Positions 6,800 through 13,859 of a DNA stretch of 14,762 nt are shown here, in pieces. The stretch lies in assembly GCA_028277485.1 (NCBI GenBank), contig JANQGE010000048.1:1-14762 (forward strand). Reading direction: 5' to 3'. Made by a program: the position numbers and the translations under genes. Each line of letters opens with the position of its first letter. The first letter of the stretch is position 1. This DNA is from Chlorobium sp. (GTDB lineage Bacteria > Bacteroidota > Chlorobiia > Chlorobiales > Chlorobiaceae). The notes under the pieces are model-generated. The model made no database searches. It had not been told where the DNA came from and was given only the letters and a program-made list of their open reading frames with translations.

Positions 6800-6806
6800 G
6801 TTATGA

Positions 6807-6880
<74 letters not shown>

Positions 6881-6893
6881 ATGACGAGCTACA

Positions 6894-6922
6894 ATTATAC
6901 AGTTTTCGTTTTTTTTCTCCAA
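6894..6922 (-). promoter_or_regulatory. promoter of tRNA-Gly
   Basis: On the minus strand TTGGAG (6922-6917) and a perfect TATAAT (6899-6894) are 17 bases apart. The expected start is about 7 bases before the tRNA 5' end at 6880. Confidence 0.75.
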
Positions 6923-7010
6923 CATTTTTCTGGAAAAATTGGTTGCCAGCTTCCCGGGAAATCCCTTTCCATTTCCTGCAAACTCTCGGTTACGAGTGCC
7001 GGCAATTTCT

Positions 7011-8213
7011 TCACTTGAGTTCAATACTCTGCATAATAGTATCCATATCCTTGTCCCCTCTGCCTGAAAGGTTGACGATCAGGATGCCGTCTTCAGGCAT
7101 TTCTGCCGCTCTGACGGTTGCGTAATGAACGGCATGTGCCGATTCGAGGGCGCAGATGATGCCTTCGGTTGTTGCAAGCAGTCTGAGTGCATCAAGTGCT
7201 TCGGTATCGGTTGCCGATGTATAGTTGACAAGCCCCAGTTCCTGCAGGTAGCAGTGCTCCGGCCCTACGCCAGGGTAATCGAGTCCTGCTGATATCGAAT
7301 GAGCCTCGCTGACCTGGCCGTAATCATCCTGCAGGATCTTCATCATCGCCCCATGCAAGACACCTTTTCCTCCTTTGGTCAGCGAAGCAGCATGTAAACC
7401 TCCCAACCCTTCACCTGCGGCTTCAACCCCGACCATTTCAACATCTTCGGTTTGGTCGAGAAATTCGTAAAACATGCCGATAGCGTTGCTTCCCCCGCCG
7501 ACACAGGCTGTAATGACATCGGGTAAGCGTCCTTTCTGCTCGATGATCTGCTGTTTTGTTTCGCGACCGATAACCGCCTGAAAATCCCTGACCATCATCG
7601 GGTAGGGGTGCATGCCTACAACCGACCCGATGATGTAGAAGGTTTCTTCGGGATTGTTGATCCAATCGCGAATGGCCTCGCTGGTGGCGTCCTTGAGGGT
7701 TCTTGCTCCGCTTTCGACAGGGCGTATTTCTGCGCCGAGCAGTTTCATTCGTGCGACATTCGGAGCTTGCCGTTTAATGTCTTCTGTACCCATGTAAACA
7801 ACACAGTCAAGGTTGAACAAAGCACATACGGTCGCGGTAGCGACGCCGTGCTGCCCGGCACCGGTTTCGGCAATGATCCTTTTTTTGCCCATTTTTTTTG
7901 CCAGAAGTGCCTGTCCGATTGCGTTGTTGATTTTATGCGCGCCAGTATGGCTGAGGTCTTCCCTTTTAAGATATATCTGTGCTCCACCGACATGTCTGCT
8001 CAAATTTTCCGCATGGTAAAGCGGCGTTGGGCGGCCGACATAGTGACGCAGAAGCTTTGCATGCTCATCCCAGAATGCATGGTCCTCTTTTGCCCTGTTG
8101 TACTCTTCTTCGAGGTCGGAAGCGTTTTTTATGAGAGTTTCCGGGATAAACTTACCTCCGTAGGGGCCGTAATGTCCTGATTTGTCAGGAGCTGTATATG
8201 CTGATTGGGTCAT
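7011..8213 (-). CDS. trpB: tryptophan synthase beta chain
   Basis: This 400-residue cytoplasmic PLP enzyme condenses indole (from TrpA) with serine to form tryptophan. All TrpB1 marks are present: GPYGGKFIPETL (16-27), the indole tunnel region RPTPLYHAENLS (61-72), YLKREDLSHTGAHKINNA (81-98) with PLP lysine K94, AETGAGQHG (115-123) with catalytic E116, the CVGGGSNAIG phosphate loop, and the C-terminal LSGRGDKDM. The length is normal. No trpA or other trp gene is adjacent, so the gene stands alone here; TrpA must be encoded elsewhere. The ATG has only a weak AGG-type ribosome site. I see no Trp-rich leader peptide or attenuator upstream; instead a copy of the dispersed repeat begins 19 bases before the start and must be part of the leader or promoter region. 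Confidence 0.98.
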   Translation of the reverse strand: MTQSAYTAPDKSGHYGPYGGKFIPETLIKNASDLEEEYNRAKEDHAFWDEHAKLLRHYVGRPTPLYHAENLSRHVGGAQIYLKREDLSHTGAHKINNAIGQALLAKKMGKKRIIAETGAGQHGVATATVCALFNLDCVVYMGTEDIKRQAPNVARMKLLGAEIRPVESGARTLKDATSEAIRDWINNPEETFYIIGSVVGMHPYPMMVRDFQAVIGRETKQQIIEQKGRLPDVITACVGGGSNAIGMFYEFLDQTEDVEMVGVEAAGEGLGGLHAASLTKGGKGVLHGAMMKILQDDYGQVSEAHSISAGLDYPGVGPEHCYLQELGLVNYTSATDTEALDALRLLATTEGIICALESAHAVHYATVRAAEMPEDGILIVNLSGRGDKDMDTIMQSIELK

Positions 8214-8231
8214 GCCTGGGTTGGTCGTTTC

Positions 8232-8309
8232 TTAGAGGTGCCCTTAATTTGTTGCGCGCCCTGGTTGTTTTACAAGGCGGGTAATCGCGATTAATAAAGG
8301 TGCCCTTGT
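8232..8309. repeat. dispersed intergenic repeat, copy C (short form), upstream of trpB
   Basis: AGGTGCCCTTAATTTGTTGC begins at 8237 and a second AGGTGCCCTT lies at 8298-8307, in direct orientation. The inner AATTTGTTGCGC (8246-8257) followed by CCTGGTT matches copy B (4787-4798 then CCTGATT), and GGCGG follows at the equivalent place. The GGCGGACGGAGC part of the other copies is missing, so this is an internally deleted form. Confidence 0.65.
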
Positions 8310-8855
8310 GCCGTGAAAGAACTGTTGATTCCGAACATTGGGTATAGGTAAACAAAATAATATATATTTAGTACTTCTTTGATTCTGACTATGTGTATAT
8401 ACTGTATTGAGTTACAGCGTTTTTTCTTGGGCTGTGATACAGATATGTTACAAATTCTGTGAAAGCAACAGCTGCACGCCTCACGGAATATAATAATTTA
8501 ACTCAATCGATTACACCTGCTCCGGCTCCGCCCGCGCCCATTCCCTCCGCACCGTTTGCTGACATAAGCTGCACGCTCGCAGCAGCTCTGGGGCAGGGCG
8601 CGACCTCCGCCTTCGCTCAGTACCTGACTGATTGTTCATCTTGCTGCAATAGACCTATACAAAAATCAACCAATCCTTGCCCTTCTGAGGTAAGCCGGAC
8701 ACCTTGTGAAGTCAAAGCGCCGGTCCCAACAGGTCGGGAGCGGTGTATATAGTGGCTAATGTGTAGACAGAACCCCACAGTTCAGCCGTACGCGCTAAAA
8801 CGTACTGCTGGAGCACTTTGTTGGGCGGGCGCCAAACAGTTGGCATTGGTTGCTT
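8310..8855. other. stretch without a convincing gene between trpB and the TIR gene
   Basis: The left part (8310-8510) is AT-rich and featureless. A strongly GC-rich block follows at about 8515-8630. On the minus strand it holds a 42-codon frame (8639 to 8511) starting MNNQSGTERRRRS, rich in Arg and with no known domain. Its first 40 bases resemble those of a similar small frame starting at 12785 upstream of the terminase gene. A plus-strand frame at 8459-8752 has low-complexity composition and no ribosome site, so I do not call it. The right end holds an attC-like palindrome (8772-8826). Confidence 0.5.
8772..8826. other. possible attC-like recombination site or hairpin downstream of the TIR gene
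   Basis: GTTGGGC at 8820-8826 fits the integron core consensus GTTRRRY. ACCCCAC at 8772-8778 fits the partner consensus RYYYAAC with one mismatch. Between them CAGC-c-GTACG (8783-8792) pairs with CGTAC-t-GCTG (8801-8810). At 55 bases it is at the lower size limit for attC. It starts 30 bases after the TIR stop codon, where an attC would lie in a gene cassette. It could equally be a plain hairpin. Confidence 0.25.
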
Positions 8856-9872
8856 CTATGGTTTTTCATACCGTTCTCGCTGCCGTATTGAATCAAGAAG
8901 GCGATCATAAGACGCGATTTCAACCAACCCGTCCGTACTCTTGTAGATATGGTGCCTTACCTTCTCTTGCTCATCGTGGTACTCATGACGACGACCTATC
9001 AACAGTGTGCCTTTGAGCTCATGGCGCTCGGCAAGATCTTGAGGATAACCTATGAAACTCGGTGGACCAATCTGGTCCATCGAAAAACGAATGCTTGCTG
9101 CACGGCAGAACTCGTCAAAGTTGCTTCTACAGTTCGTGACAAAGCGGCTAACACCATTGGCTAGCGTGTGCACCTCATTTGCCGCGCTGGATAGCCAGTT
9201 CGGAGGACCCAGCGACACCGCCTGAAATTCGAACCTAAAGGACTGACCGCTTACCATCAGGTAATCGATGAATTCGCGAGCATTGCCAAAACCGAAATCG
9301 TGGATAGCTTTACAAAATGCCCACCTGTGGCCGAAGAGCAGAAGAAGAACGGGCGAGTTGATACGCATCCAGGTCCGCATCTGCTCCAGAGACCCCGCTG
9401 CAAGAACATTCTCGAGGTCGTGCTCGAGTTGTGGGGAATAGTCTTGCCTTCGATATTTAGACTTCCATTGCGACTCTAGATCCCGGGGATCCAGAACCTC
9501 CAGGAGTTTGGTCAGCCCCCAATAGTACTGGCCCCGAAAGTCCGCAAATAGTTTGTCGGAGATGCTGGCTGGGATATCGCAGTCGTCGATTACTGCAGGA
9601 AGAACCTTCACGGTCCGACCCTTGATCTCTTTTGTCATGGCTAAAGACAGCTCTCTTCTCACCCATTCCGACTTCACAGAATTCTTAGACAGGATCGCCA
9701 CGACACTCGCGGCTGATGTTACTGCCTCAGCGATACGGTCAATGATCGAGTCTCCCACCTTGAGTAGCCACTTGTCATAGGTCGCCGGAACGTCCGAATA
9801 GCGAAGATCGCGTACGAGCCGGTCTACGAACTCAGCATCCCAGTGAGAGTAGCTAACGAACACGGATTCCAT
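8856..9872 (-). CDS. TIR-domain protein with a Shedu-like C-terminal domain, probable anti-phage effector
   Basis: I place the start at the ATG at 9872, preceded by GAGGGAGG six bases upstream, giving 338 residues; a longer frame from 9953 lacks such a site. Residues 2-120 are a bacterial TIR domain: VFVSYSHWDAEFVDRLVRDL (4-23), VGDSIIDRIAEAVTSAASVV (39-58), AILSKNSVKSEWVRREL (59-75). Where NADase TIRs carry a catalytic glutamate I see D45, so activity is uncertain. Residues 148-338 recall the Shedu (DUF4263) PD-(D/E)xK-like fold: a helical start LEQMRTWMRINSPVLLLLFG, then FIDYL (201-205), FRFEFQAVS (212-220) at the E-x-K strand with Q instead of K, and the C-terminal LLIGRR and VEIASYDRLL (317-326). 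It follows the portal gene after 142 bases with its own TATAAT-like box at 9911-9906. TIR is clear; the Shedu assignment is inference. Confidence 0.8.
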   Translation of the reverse strand: MESVFVSYSHWDAEFVDRLVRDLRYSDVPATYDKWLLKVGDSIIDRIAEAVTSAASVVAILSKNSVKSEWVRRELSLAMTKEIKGRTVKVLPAVIDDCDIPASISDKLFADFRGQYYWGLTKLLEVLDPRDLESQWKSKYRRQDYSPQLEHDLENVLAAGSLEQMRTWMRINSPVLLLLFGHRWAFCKAIHDFGFGNAREFIDYLMVSGQSFRFEFQAVSLGPPNWLSSAANEVHTLANGVSRFVTNCRSNFDEFCRAASIRFSMDQIGPPSFIGYPQDLAERHELKGTLLIGRRHEYHDEQEKVRHHIYKSTDGLVEIASYDRLLDSIRQRERYEKP

Positions 9873-10014
9873 AGAGCCTCCCTCGTGATTAGTCCACCGC
9901 CCAGCATTATATATTTTATCTCTACTACAGATTTTCTTGCTGGCCTCAAACATGATACCACAAACATCCCTTCACAATTTCGCCACCACAGCCGAAAAAA
10001 ACAAGAACAATCCA

Positions 10015-11421
10015 TTACCCGGCCTCGCCACTCTTACCGATCACATCCACCTCATACCTTGACTGTTCAATCTCTTGATGAATGCTCTCGATGTTCGCAT
10101 CATCCTCGAGCGTAATTTGTGCAACCATCTTGTCGAGCTCCTTCTGGTACACCTCGCTTTTCACCTTCAACCGCTTCGCCTGCTCGATAACACGCAGGTC
10201 GCTTTCCCGATCGCGCAGCTCGAACTTCTGCGGGTAGCTGATAATGACGCGCAGTTTATCCGGGTCTTTGTTGATCCACTTGCAGAAGATCCGGAGCAGC
10301 CGGTATTCTGTCATCTGCAGTCCGGCAGCCTTTTCAGCAAGCAGCGTGTTGAGCAGTTGAAACTCCGTCTGGATCGCAACGCCTGAAGCCGGCTGCGTTC
10401 GAACCTGGCGGACCGGCCGCAAGTGCGTCATGGTGTTGATCATGTCTTCTTTCTTCTCGATGGCCTTGAGCAACCCTTCGAGCTGGAAAAGCTGTGGCTG
10501 GAGGAGATAGGGTTTCTTGCCTGACTCTGTGTCCTCATCCATAACGATAACGCCACCAGCGCCGCCTACGGCGCTATCCTTGTCATTTTTGACGAGAGTG
10601 GAATGGTTCGTGTTGCGGATTGTCTGTGCGAGCTCGCTCAGGTCATTGTAAATGCTCTGCTGCATCGGGGCAACGTCCTTGATATCGGATATTCCACTGC
10701 CGCGCATACCATTGCGTTTGTTGTGATGGCAAATGGCAGGCACGATGCCGAGACGGTTCTCATCGTCCTGCAGAACCTCAATGTCCGTTTTGCCTTCAGT
10801 GTGCTTGTATGCCCGTATTCTGTCAAGTGTCCATAACCTGAATACTCTTACCTTTTTACCCGAATCATCAATCTCATGCTCAACCAACTTGACGTAGGTG
10901 AGCACCTTTTTTCCAGCTTCGTCTCGCTCGAACGTCCAATCGTAGACATCTTGCGGGATGTAGAGCGCCATGTATGGGCGGATGCCTTTCGATCTTGCCT
11001 GCCTGAGATTAGTTACTTTCGAACGGGATTTGTCGATGACTACCCAACATGTGCCGTATACGCCTGACTCGATCTGCACTTGGCGCATGAATTCGTTAAG
11101 CGTCGTCTCGTTCATGTCGGCATCCTCGAGGATCTTCAACGCTTCGTAGTTGCTCTGCAGCTTGCCAAGGTCGCGCTGCGGTGGTGTTTTCCAGATAAAA
11201 GAGCTGTATGTATGTATCGCGCTCTCGCAATGATTGTCCAAAGGAGTCTGCTGGAGGCGCTGCTGGTATTTGTCGTTGTCCTTTTCCTCGAAAATGTACT
11301 TGTAGAGGAGAGACGCCTTTCGGTAATCCTCGCCGCCCTTGTAGCTCTTGTAGAGGTATTCCCACTCACTAACCTTCTCCGAATAGTACGGGTGCTTTTT
11401 CTCGAGTTCTTTCAGCTCCAT
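10015..11421 (-). CDS. phage portal protein
   Basis: This 468-residue protein would form the dodecameric portal ring through which DNA enters the capsid. It follows the terminase large subunit by 28 bases, the usual position, and has a strong Shine-Dalgarno (GGGAGGAAAC before the ATG at 11421). Portal-like traits are the N-terminal segment with repeated short helices and NHCESAIHTYSSFIWKTPP (63-81), a central beta region with VYGTCWVVIDK and YIPQDVYDW, MQQSIYNDLSELAQTIRNTNH, and the crown-side ASGVAIQTEFQLLNTLLAEKA preceding a long charged helical tail. This pattern resembles SPP1 gp6 and DUF4055-type portals, recalled from memory. A head-maturation protease or capsid gene should follow but a TIR gene does instead. 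Family confidence is good, subgroup less so. Confidence 0.78.
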   Translation of the reverse strand: MELKELEKKHPYYSEKVSEWEYLYKSYKGGEDYRKASLLYKYIFEEKDNDKYQQRLQQTPLDNHCESAIHTYSSFIWKTPPQRDLGKLQSNYEALKILEDADMNETTLNEFMRQVQIESGVYGTCWVVIDKSRSKVTNLRQARSKGIRPYMALYIPQDVYDWTFERDEAGKKVLTYVKLVEHEIDDSGKKVRVFRLWTLDRIRAYKHTEGKTDIEVLQDDENRLGIVPAICHHNKRNGMRGSGISDIKDVAPMQQSIYNDLSELAQTIRNTNHSTLVKNDKDSAVGGAGGVIVMDEDTESGKKPYLLQPQLFQLEGLLKAIEKKEDMINTMTHLRPVRQVRTQPASGVAIQTEFQLLNTLLAEKAAGLQMTEYRLLRIFCKWINKDPDKLRVIISYPQKFELRDRESDLRVIEQAKRLKVKSEVYQKELDKMVAQITLEDDANIESIHQEIEQSRYEVDVIGKSGEAG

Positions 11422-11449
11422 AGAGTTTCCTCCCTATAGTTTTTTTAGC

Positions 11450-12682
11450 CTACACGCGCCATGCGTTCGGCTGCTCTTCATATGGTTTTTCGATTCTTAC
11501 GGGGTGCATGTACTCGATAGCGTACCCTGCTGCATCTGACGGATGTGAAAGCGATGGATCGCTGGTCTTGTCAATCTCTCCATTCTTCCATACCACGCGC
11601 TCCATGTCCCTGATCAGCTTCGGGCAGTTCTCGAACGTGCAGCGGTCCTCCCTGATGCGCCGGTTCACCGCATTCACCCGGTCCTTCACGGCCGGATTCT
11701 GCTTCCGCGATACAACCTTGAATCCCTTGTCCTTGAGTATGGTGTGGTCCGTGTTCTTCGCTGAGCTCCTGCGACCCTTGCCCGAAGCGTCAGGATATAC
11801 CGTAATCCCAGGGTACTTCTCGTGCAACCGGTCAGCCAGCTGGTAGGTATCGGAGTCGGCCTGTTGAATCTCGTCAAAAAAATGCGTACGGCCGTCCAGC
11901 TCGACAAACAACTCGGCCGTCATGTAATCAACATTGAAATCGATTCCTGCAAATATCTCCACGTCCTTCGGTATCGTCCGGCTCTCTTGGTGCTTCGTCC
12001 GGTCGAAATAGCGATACACCCTGCCTTTCATCAGGTTCACAAACATCCCGTTCATGTAGGCCGCCCGCTGGTTCTCGTCGTATGCATTGTGTAACTGCTC
12101 GATGAACTGCTGGGGGAGGTGCACATTCGATTCCGTCGTTCCCACAACCATCTCCAGATCATACTTGCCCTCGTCGTTCATCGCCACATCATACCCCCAG
12201 TTCAGCTGCTCCGGTGTCCCGGTCATAAAAAACTCCCGGCATAGCGCACCGCCTTCCCTGATTCGCGATAGCACCGTATCGAACGTCTCCTTCTTCTGGA
12301 TAAACGGTTCATCCATCCCCGCCGCCGACACGTTCGGCCCCTTGAGCGAATCCGGAATCTCGCCGCTCGCAATCCAGATCAACCCCTGCCATCCCGGGAT
12401 ATAAAACTCGTGGTGTGTCTTGTGGTAACTGTAGGGAATTCTTGCGCGCGAAAGCATCTGTTCAAGCGTAAAAACAATCGTGCGCCGTGCCTGGGGATAA
12501 GTAGGGGAGACGTACAACACCGGATGAGGCCGGTTCACGTATGAAAGCCAGATCGTCCGCAGTGCCCCGATATAGGTTTTCCCGCTACCATAACCGCCAA
12601 CCAGCAGCTTGATGTAGGTGTCCAGCTCCCAGAACTGGCACTGGTGCGGCAGCATCCTGTTCTTGTCGATCGCAAAGCGCAT
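11450..12682 (-). CDS. phage terminase large subunit
   Basis: This 410-residue packaging motor has both expected parts. The N-terminal ATPase has Walker A GGYGSGKT (29-36), the adenine/R-motif region VSPTYPQARR (58-67), Walker B ending in MDE (123-125) and coupling motif MTGTP (153-157). The C-terminal RNase H-like nuclease has GIDFN with D248, YPDASG with D298 and the late acidic site SHPSDAAGYA. The length fits a compact TerL. No clear small terminase subunit precedes it: the 109 bases between this start and the upstream lipoprotein gene hold only part of a small Arg/Cys-rich frame from 12785. The start has no strong ribosome site; an alternative is not obvious. It would act with the portal protein encoded next. 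Confidence 0.93.
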   Translation of the reverse strand: MRFAIDKNRMLPHQCQFWELDTYIKLLVGGYGSGKTYIGALRTIWLSYVNRPHPVLYVSPTYPQARRTIVFTLEQMLSRARIPYSYHKTHHEFYIPGWQGLIWIASGEIPDSLKGPNVSAAGMDEPFIQKKETFDTVLSRIREGGALCREFFMTGTPEQLNWGYDVAMNDEGKYDLEMVVGTTESNVHLPQQFIEQLHNAYDENQRAAYMNGMFVNLMKGRVYRYFDRTKHQESRTIPKDVEIFAGIDFNVDYMTAELFVELDGRTHFFDEIQQADSDTYQLADRLHEKYPGITVYPDASGKGRRSSAKNTDHTILKDKGFKVVSRKQNPAVKDRVNAVNRRIREDRCTFENCPKLIRDMERVVWKNGEIDKTSDPSLSHPSDAAGYAIEYMHPVRIEKPYEEQPNAWRV

Positions 12683-12791
12683 ACATCCGTTTCATTGTTT
12701 GACAGCCCGCTCCGCCTCCGCACCAGCGCGCACCATTGCGCGCGCAGACGCTCCGGCTCCGCTCAGTGCCGTCCTGTACGCTCATCTTGCT

Positions 12792-13046
12792 TCAGTCAAG
12801 ATCCGGGCGAAAGAACCCGCCGCGCCAGAGCGTTGCTCTCCCGCGCCTCACGGCGCCGGTGCTGTCCTTGTACAGGACAGGCGCGTTGTGATAAGTAGTG
12901 TCAAGGCGGACCGTTTTGGTTGTCGGACCGCTGCCTTCACCGCCCAGGAACACCACGTCCGGTTCAGCTACCCTTTTCATTGCGCTGCAGCTTGTTATTA
13001 TCAGAACCCCAGCCGTCGCGCAAAGCATTCTCGATAAACTTTCCAT
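12792..13046 (-). CDS. small phage lipoprotein
   Basis: The frame codes for 84 residues from the ATG at 13046, which has GAGGAC just upstream; a start three codons earlier is possible. The N-terminus MESLSRMLCATAGVLIITSC is a lipoprotein signal with lipobox ITSC, lipidated Cys at residue 20. The mature part of about 65 residues is polar and basic toward the end (RRGRATLWRGGF). It overlaps the end of the upstream gene by about 83 bases in another frame. A small lipoprotein nested in a lysis region suggests an outer-membrane spanin (Rz1-like), but there is no proline-rich stretch and its partner is not obvious. Function is unproven. Confidence 0.6.
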   Translation of the reverse strand: MESLSRMLCATAGVLIITSCSAMKRVAEPDVVFLGGEGSGPTTKTVRLDTTYHNAPVLYKDSTGAVRRGRATLWRGGFFRPDLD

Positions 13047-13164
13047 CGTCCTCATCGTTTAGTGCAGCCTTGATCACCTTGCCGCCGAACAGCTTGCCGT
13101 CCCGGAACAGGCCGACGAGCGCTTTGAAAAGGGCGGTGAGGATTTGAGCGAAGAGACCGTTCAT
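12964..13164 (-). CDS. small phage protein of unknown function
   Basis: This 66-residue frame begins with an ATG that overlaps the TGA of the preceding gene (ATGA), suggesting translational coupling. The first 28 residues (MNGLFAQILTALFKALVGLF then RDGKLFGG) could form an amphipathic or membrane-associated helix. The remainder is polar: KAALNDEDDGKF, then IENALRDGWGSDNNKLQRNE. Its last third overlaps the lipoprotein gene in a different frame, as in nested spanin pairs, but it lacks the long coiled coil of an inner-membrane spanin. I do not recognise a family. Confidence 0.6.
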   Translation of the reverse strand: MNGLFAQILTALFKALVGLFRDGKLFGGKVIKAALNDEDDGKFIENALRDGWGSDNNKLQRNEKGS

Positions 13165-13436
13165 TTTTTAGCCTTGCCCTTGTCGCCCGCCGGGCTTGAC
13201 TTCGCCGCGCCCGACTGGGCTGCTTGCGGCTCCGCATCCTCCTTGATGATCGCGCCAGCATACGATGCTTTAATCATGCTCTCAACCTCCTGAGCGCCTT
13301 CCTGTACCAGCATATCCGGCTTGCCCTGGAGGGCAACATTGGCAAAGCGCTTCCCCTGCCTGACGTACTGCACAAGGGTAGTGTTCACAAAGACCGCATC
13401 GCCGTTTTCCGCTGTGAGTTTGATAAATCCATTCAT
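13161..13436 (-). CDS. small phage protein of unknown function
   Basis: The frame gives 91 residues: a compact N-terminal part with beta-like segments (GFIKLTAENGDAVFVNTTLV, then VRQGKRFANVAL) and a disordered Ala/Lys/Pro-rich tail (from EPQAAQSG to KGKAKK). There is no signal or membrane segment. It overlaps the next gene by four bases (ATGA) and is separated from the upstream holin-like gene by 101 bases that hold a GC-rich hairpin. The ribosome site is weak. No family is recognised; the coding call rests on the coupling and sensible protein composition. Confidence 0.6.
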   Translation of the reverse strand: MNGFIKLTAENGDAVFVNTTLVQYVRQGKRFANVALQGKPDMLVQEGAQEVESMIKASYAGAIIKEDAEPQAAQSGAAKSSPAGDKGKAKK

Positions 13437-13470
13437 GGTTCTGTCGTTGTGATTTGGTGGTAAATAGGAC

Positions 13471-13521
13471 GGGCGCGCCGGGGCACTGATCCGCTTCGCG
13501 GCCGCAGCCCCGGCACCGCCC
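13471..13521. repeat. GC-rich inverted repeat inside the lysis cluster
   Basis: GGGCG-c-GCCGGGGC (13471-13484) pairs with GCCCCGGC-ac-CGCCC (13507-13521). Inside the loop is another perfect hairpin, CCGC/GCGG around TTC (13491-13501). No T-run follows on either strand, so it is not a typical terminator; it could attenuate or stabilise the mRNA between neighbouring genes. Confidence 0.65.
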
Positions 13522-13537
13522 TCTCATTTGGTGCCTT

Positions 13538-13837
13538 TTACTGTGCAACTGTGGTTCCCGGAGCCTTGACGCCCTTTCCGATCAGCTCAAGCAAAGCGCC
13601 AGGAAGGTCGTCAGCTTCGTCAATAATGTGCGCGATTTCCTCCTTCGTCAGCGACACTCCTCCCGGTGAATCTGCCGCCGTCGCAGCCGCAACCGCTCCG
13701 GCAGCTTCCTTCAGCTCCTTCATGAAATTGCCCACCGCAGCCATGACCCTCGCCACCGCGGCAATGTTCATAAGTGCACCGATCACGATTGCGGCGCCCG
13801 CAATGATTGCAGAGCTGTTCTGCTGAATAAACTCCAT
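13538..13837 (-). CDS. holin-like small membrane protein
   Basis: This 99-residue protein has a strong Shine-Dalgarno (GGAGG, eight bases before the ATG at 13837). Residues 8-38 are hydrophobic and Ala-rich (SAIIAGAAIVIGALMNIAAV onward), enough for one or two membrane segments. They are followed by a short Lys/Glu helix, an Ala-rich linker and an acidic domain, TKEEIAHIIDEADDL. Its position 22 bases after the endolysin gene fits a holin that opens the inner membrane for the endolysin. There is no decisive family motif, so the role is inferred from position and topology. Confidence 0.65.
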   Translation of the reverse strand: MEFIQQNSSAIIAGAAIVIGALMNIAAVARVMAAVGNFMKELKEAAGAVAAATAADSPGGVSLTKEEIAHIIDEADDLPGALLELIGKGVKAPGTTVAQ

Positions 13838-13859
13838 TTTTTGTTTCCTCCATGGTTGG

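Noticed and set aside
6900..6950. Terminator of trpB near 6916-6942 (CCAA/TTGG palindrome)
   Set aside because: The stem is AT-rich with a bulge and lacks a T-run in the direction of trpB transcription.
7608..8180. 190-codon plus-strand frame opposite trpB
   Set aside because: It is antisense to a fully conserved trpB gene.
8214..8300. Trp attenuator or T-box upstream of trpB
   Set aside because: There is no Trp-rich leader peptide, no T-box motif and no terminator/antiterminator pair; a dispersed repeat occupies the region.
8459..8752. 97-codon plus-strand frame starting with GTG
   Set aside because: It has Ala/Pro-rich low-complexity composition, no ribosome site, and is opposite to a GC-rich repeat-like block.
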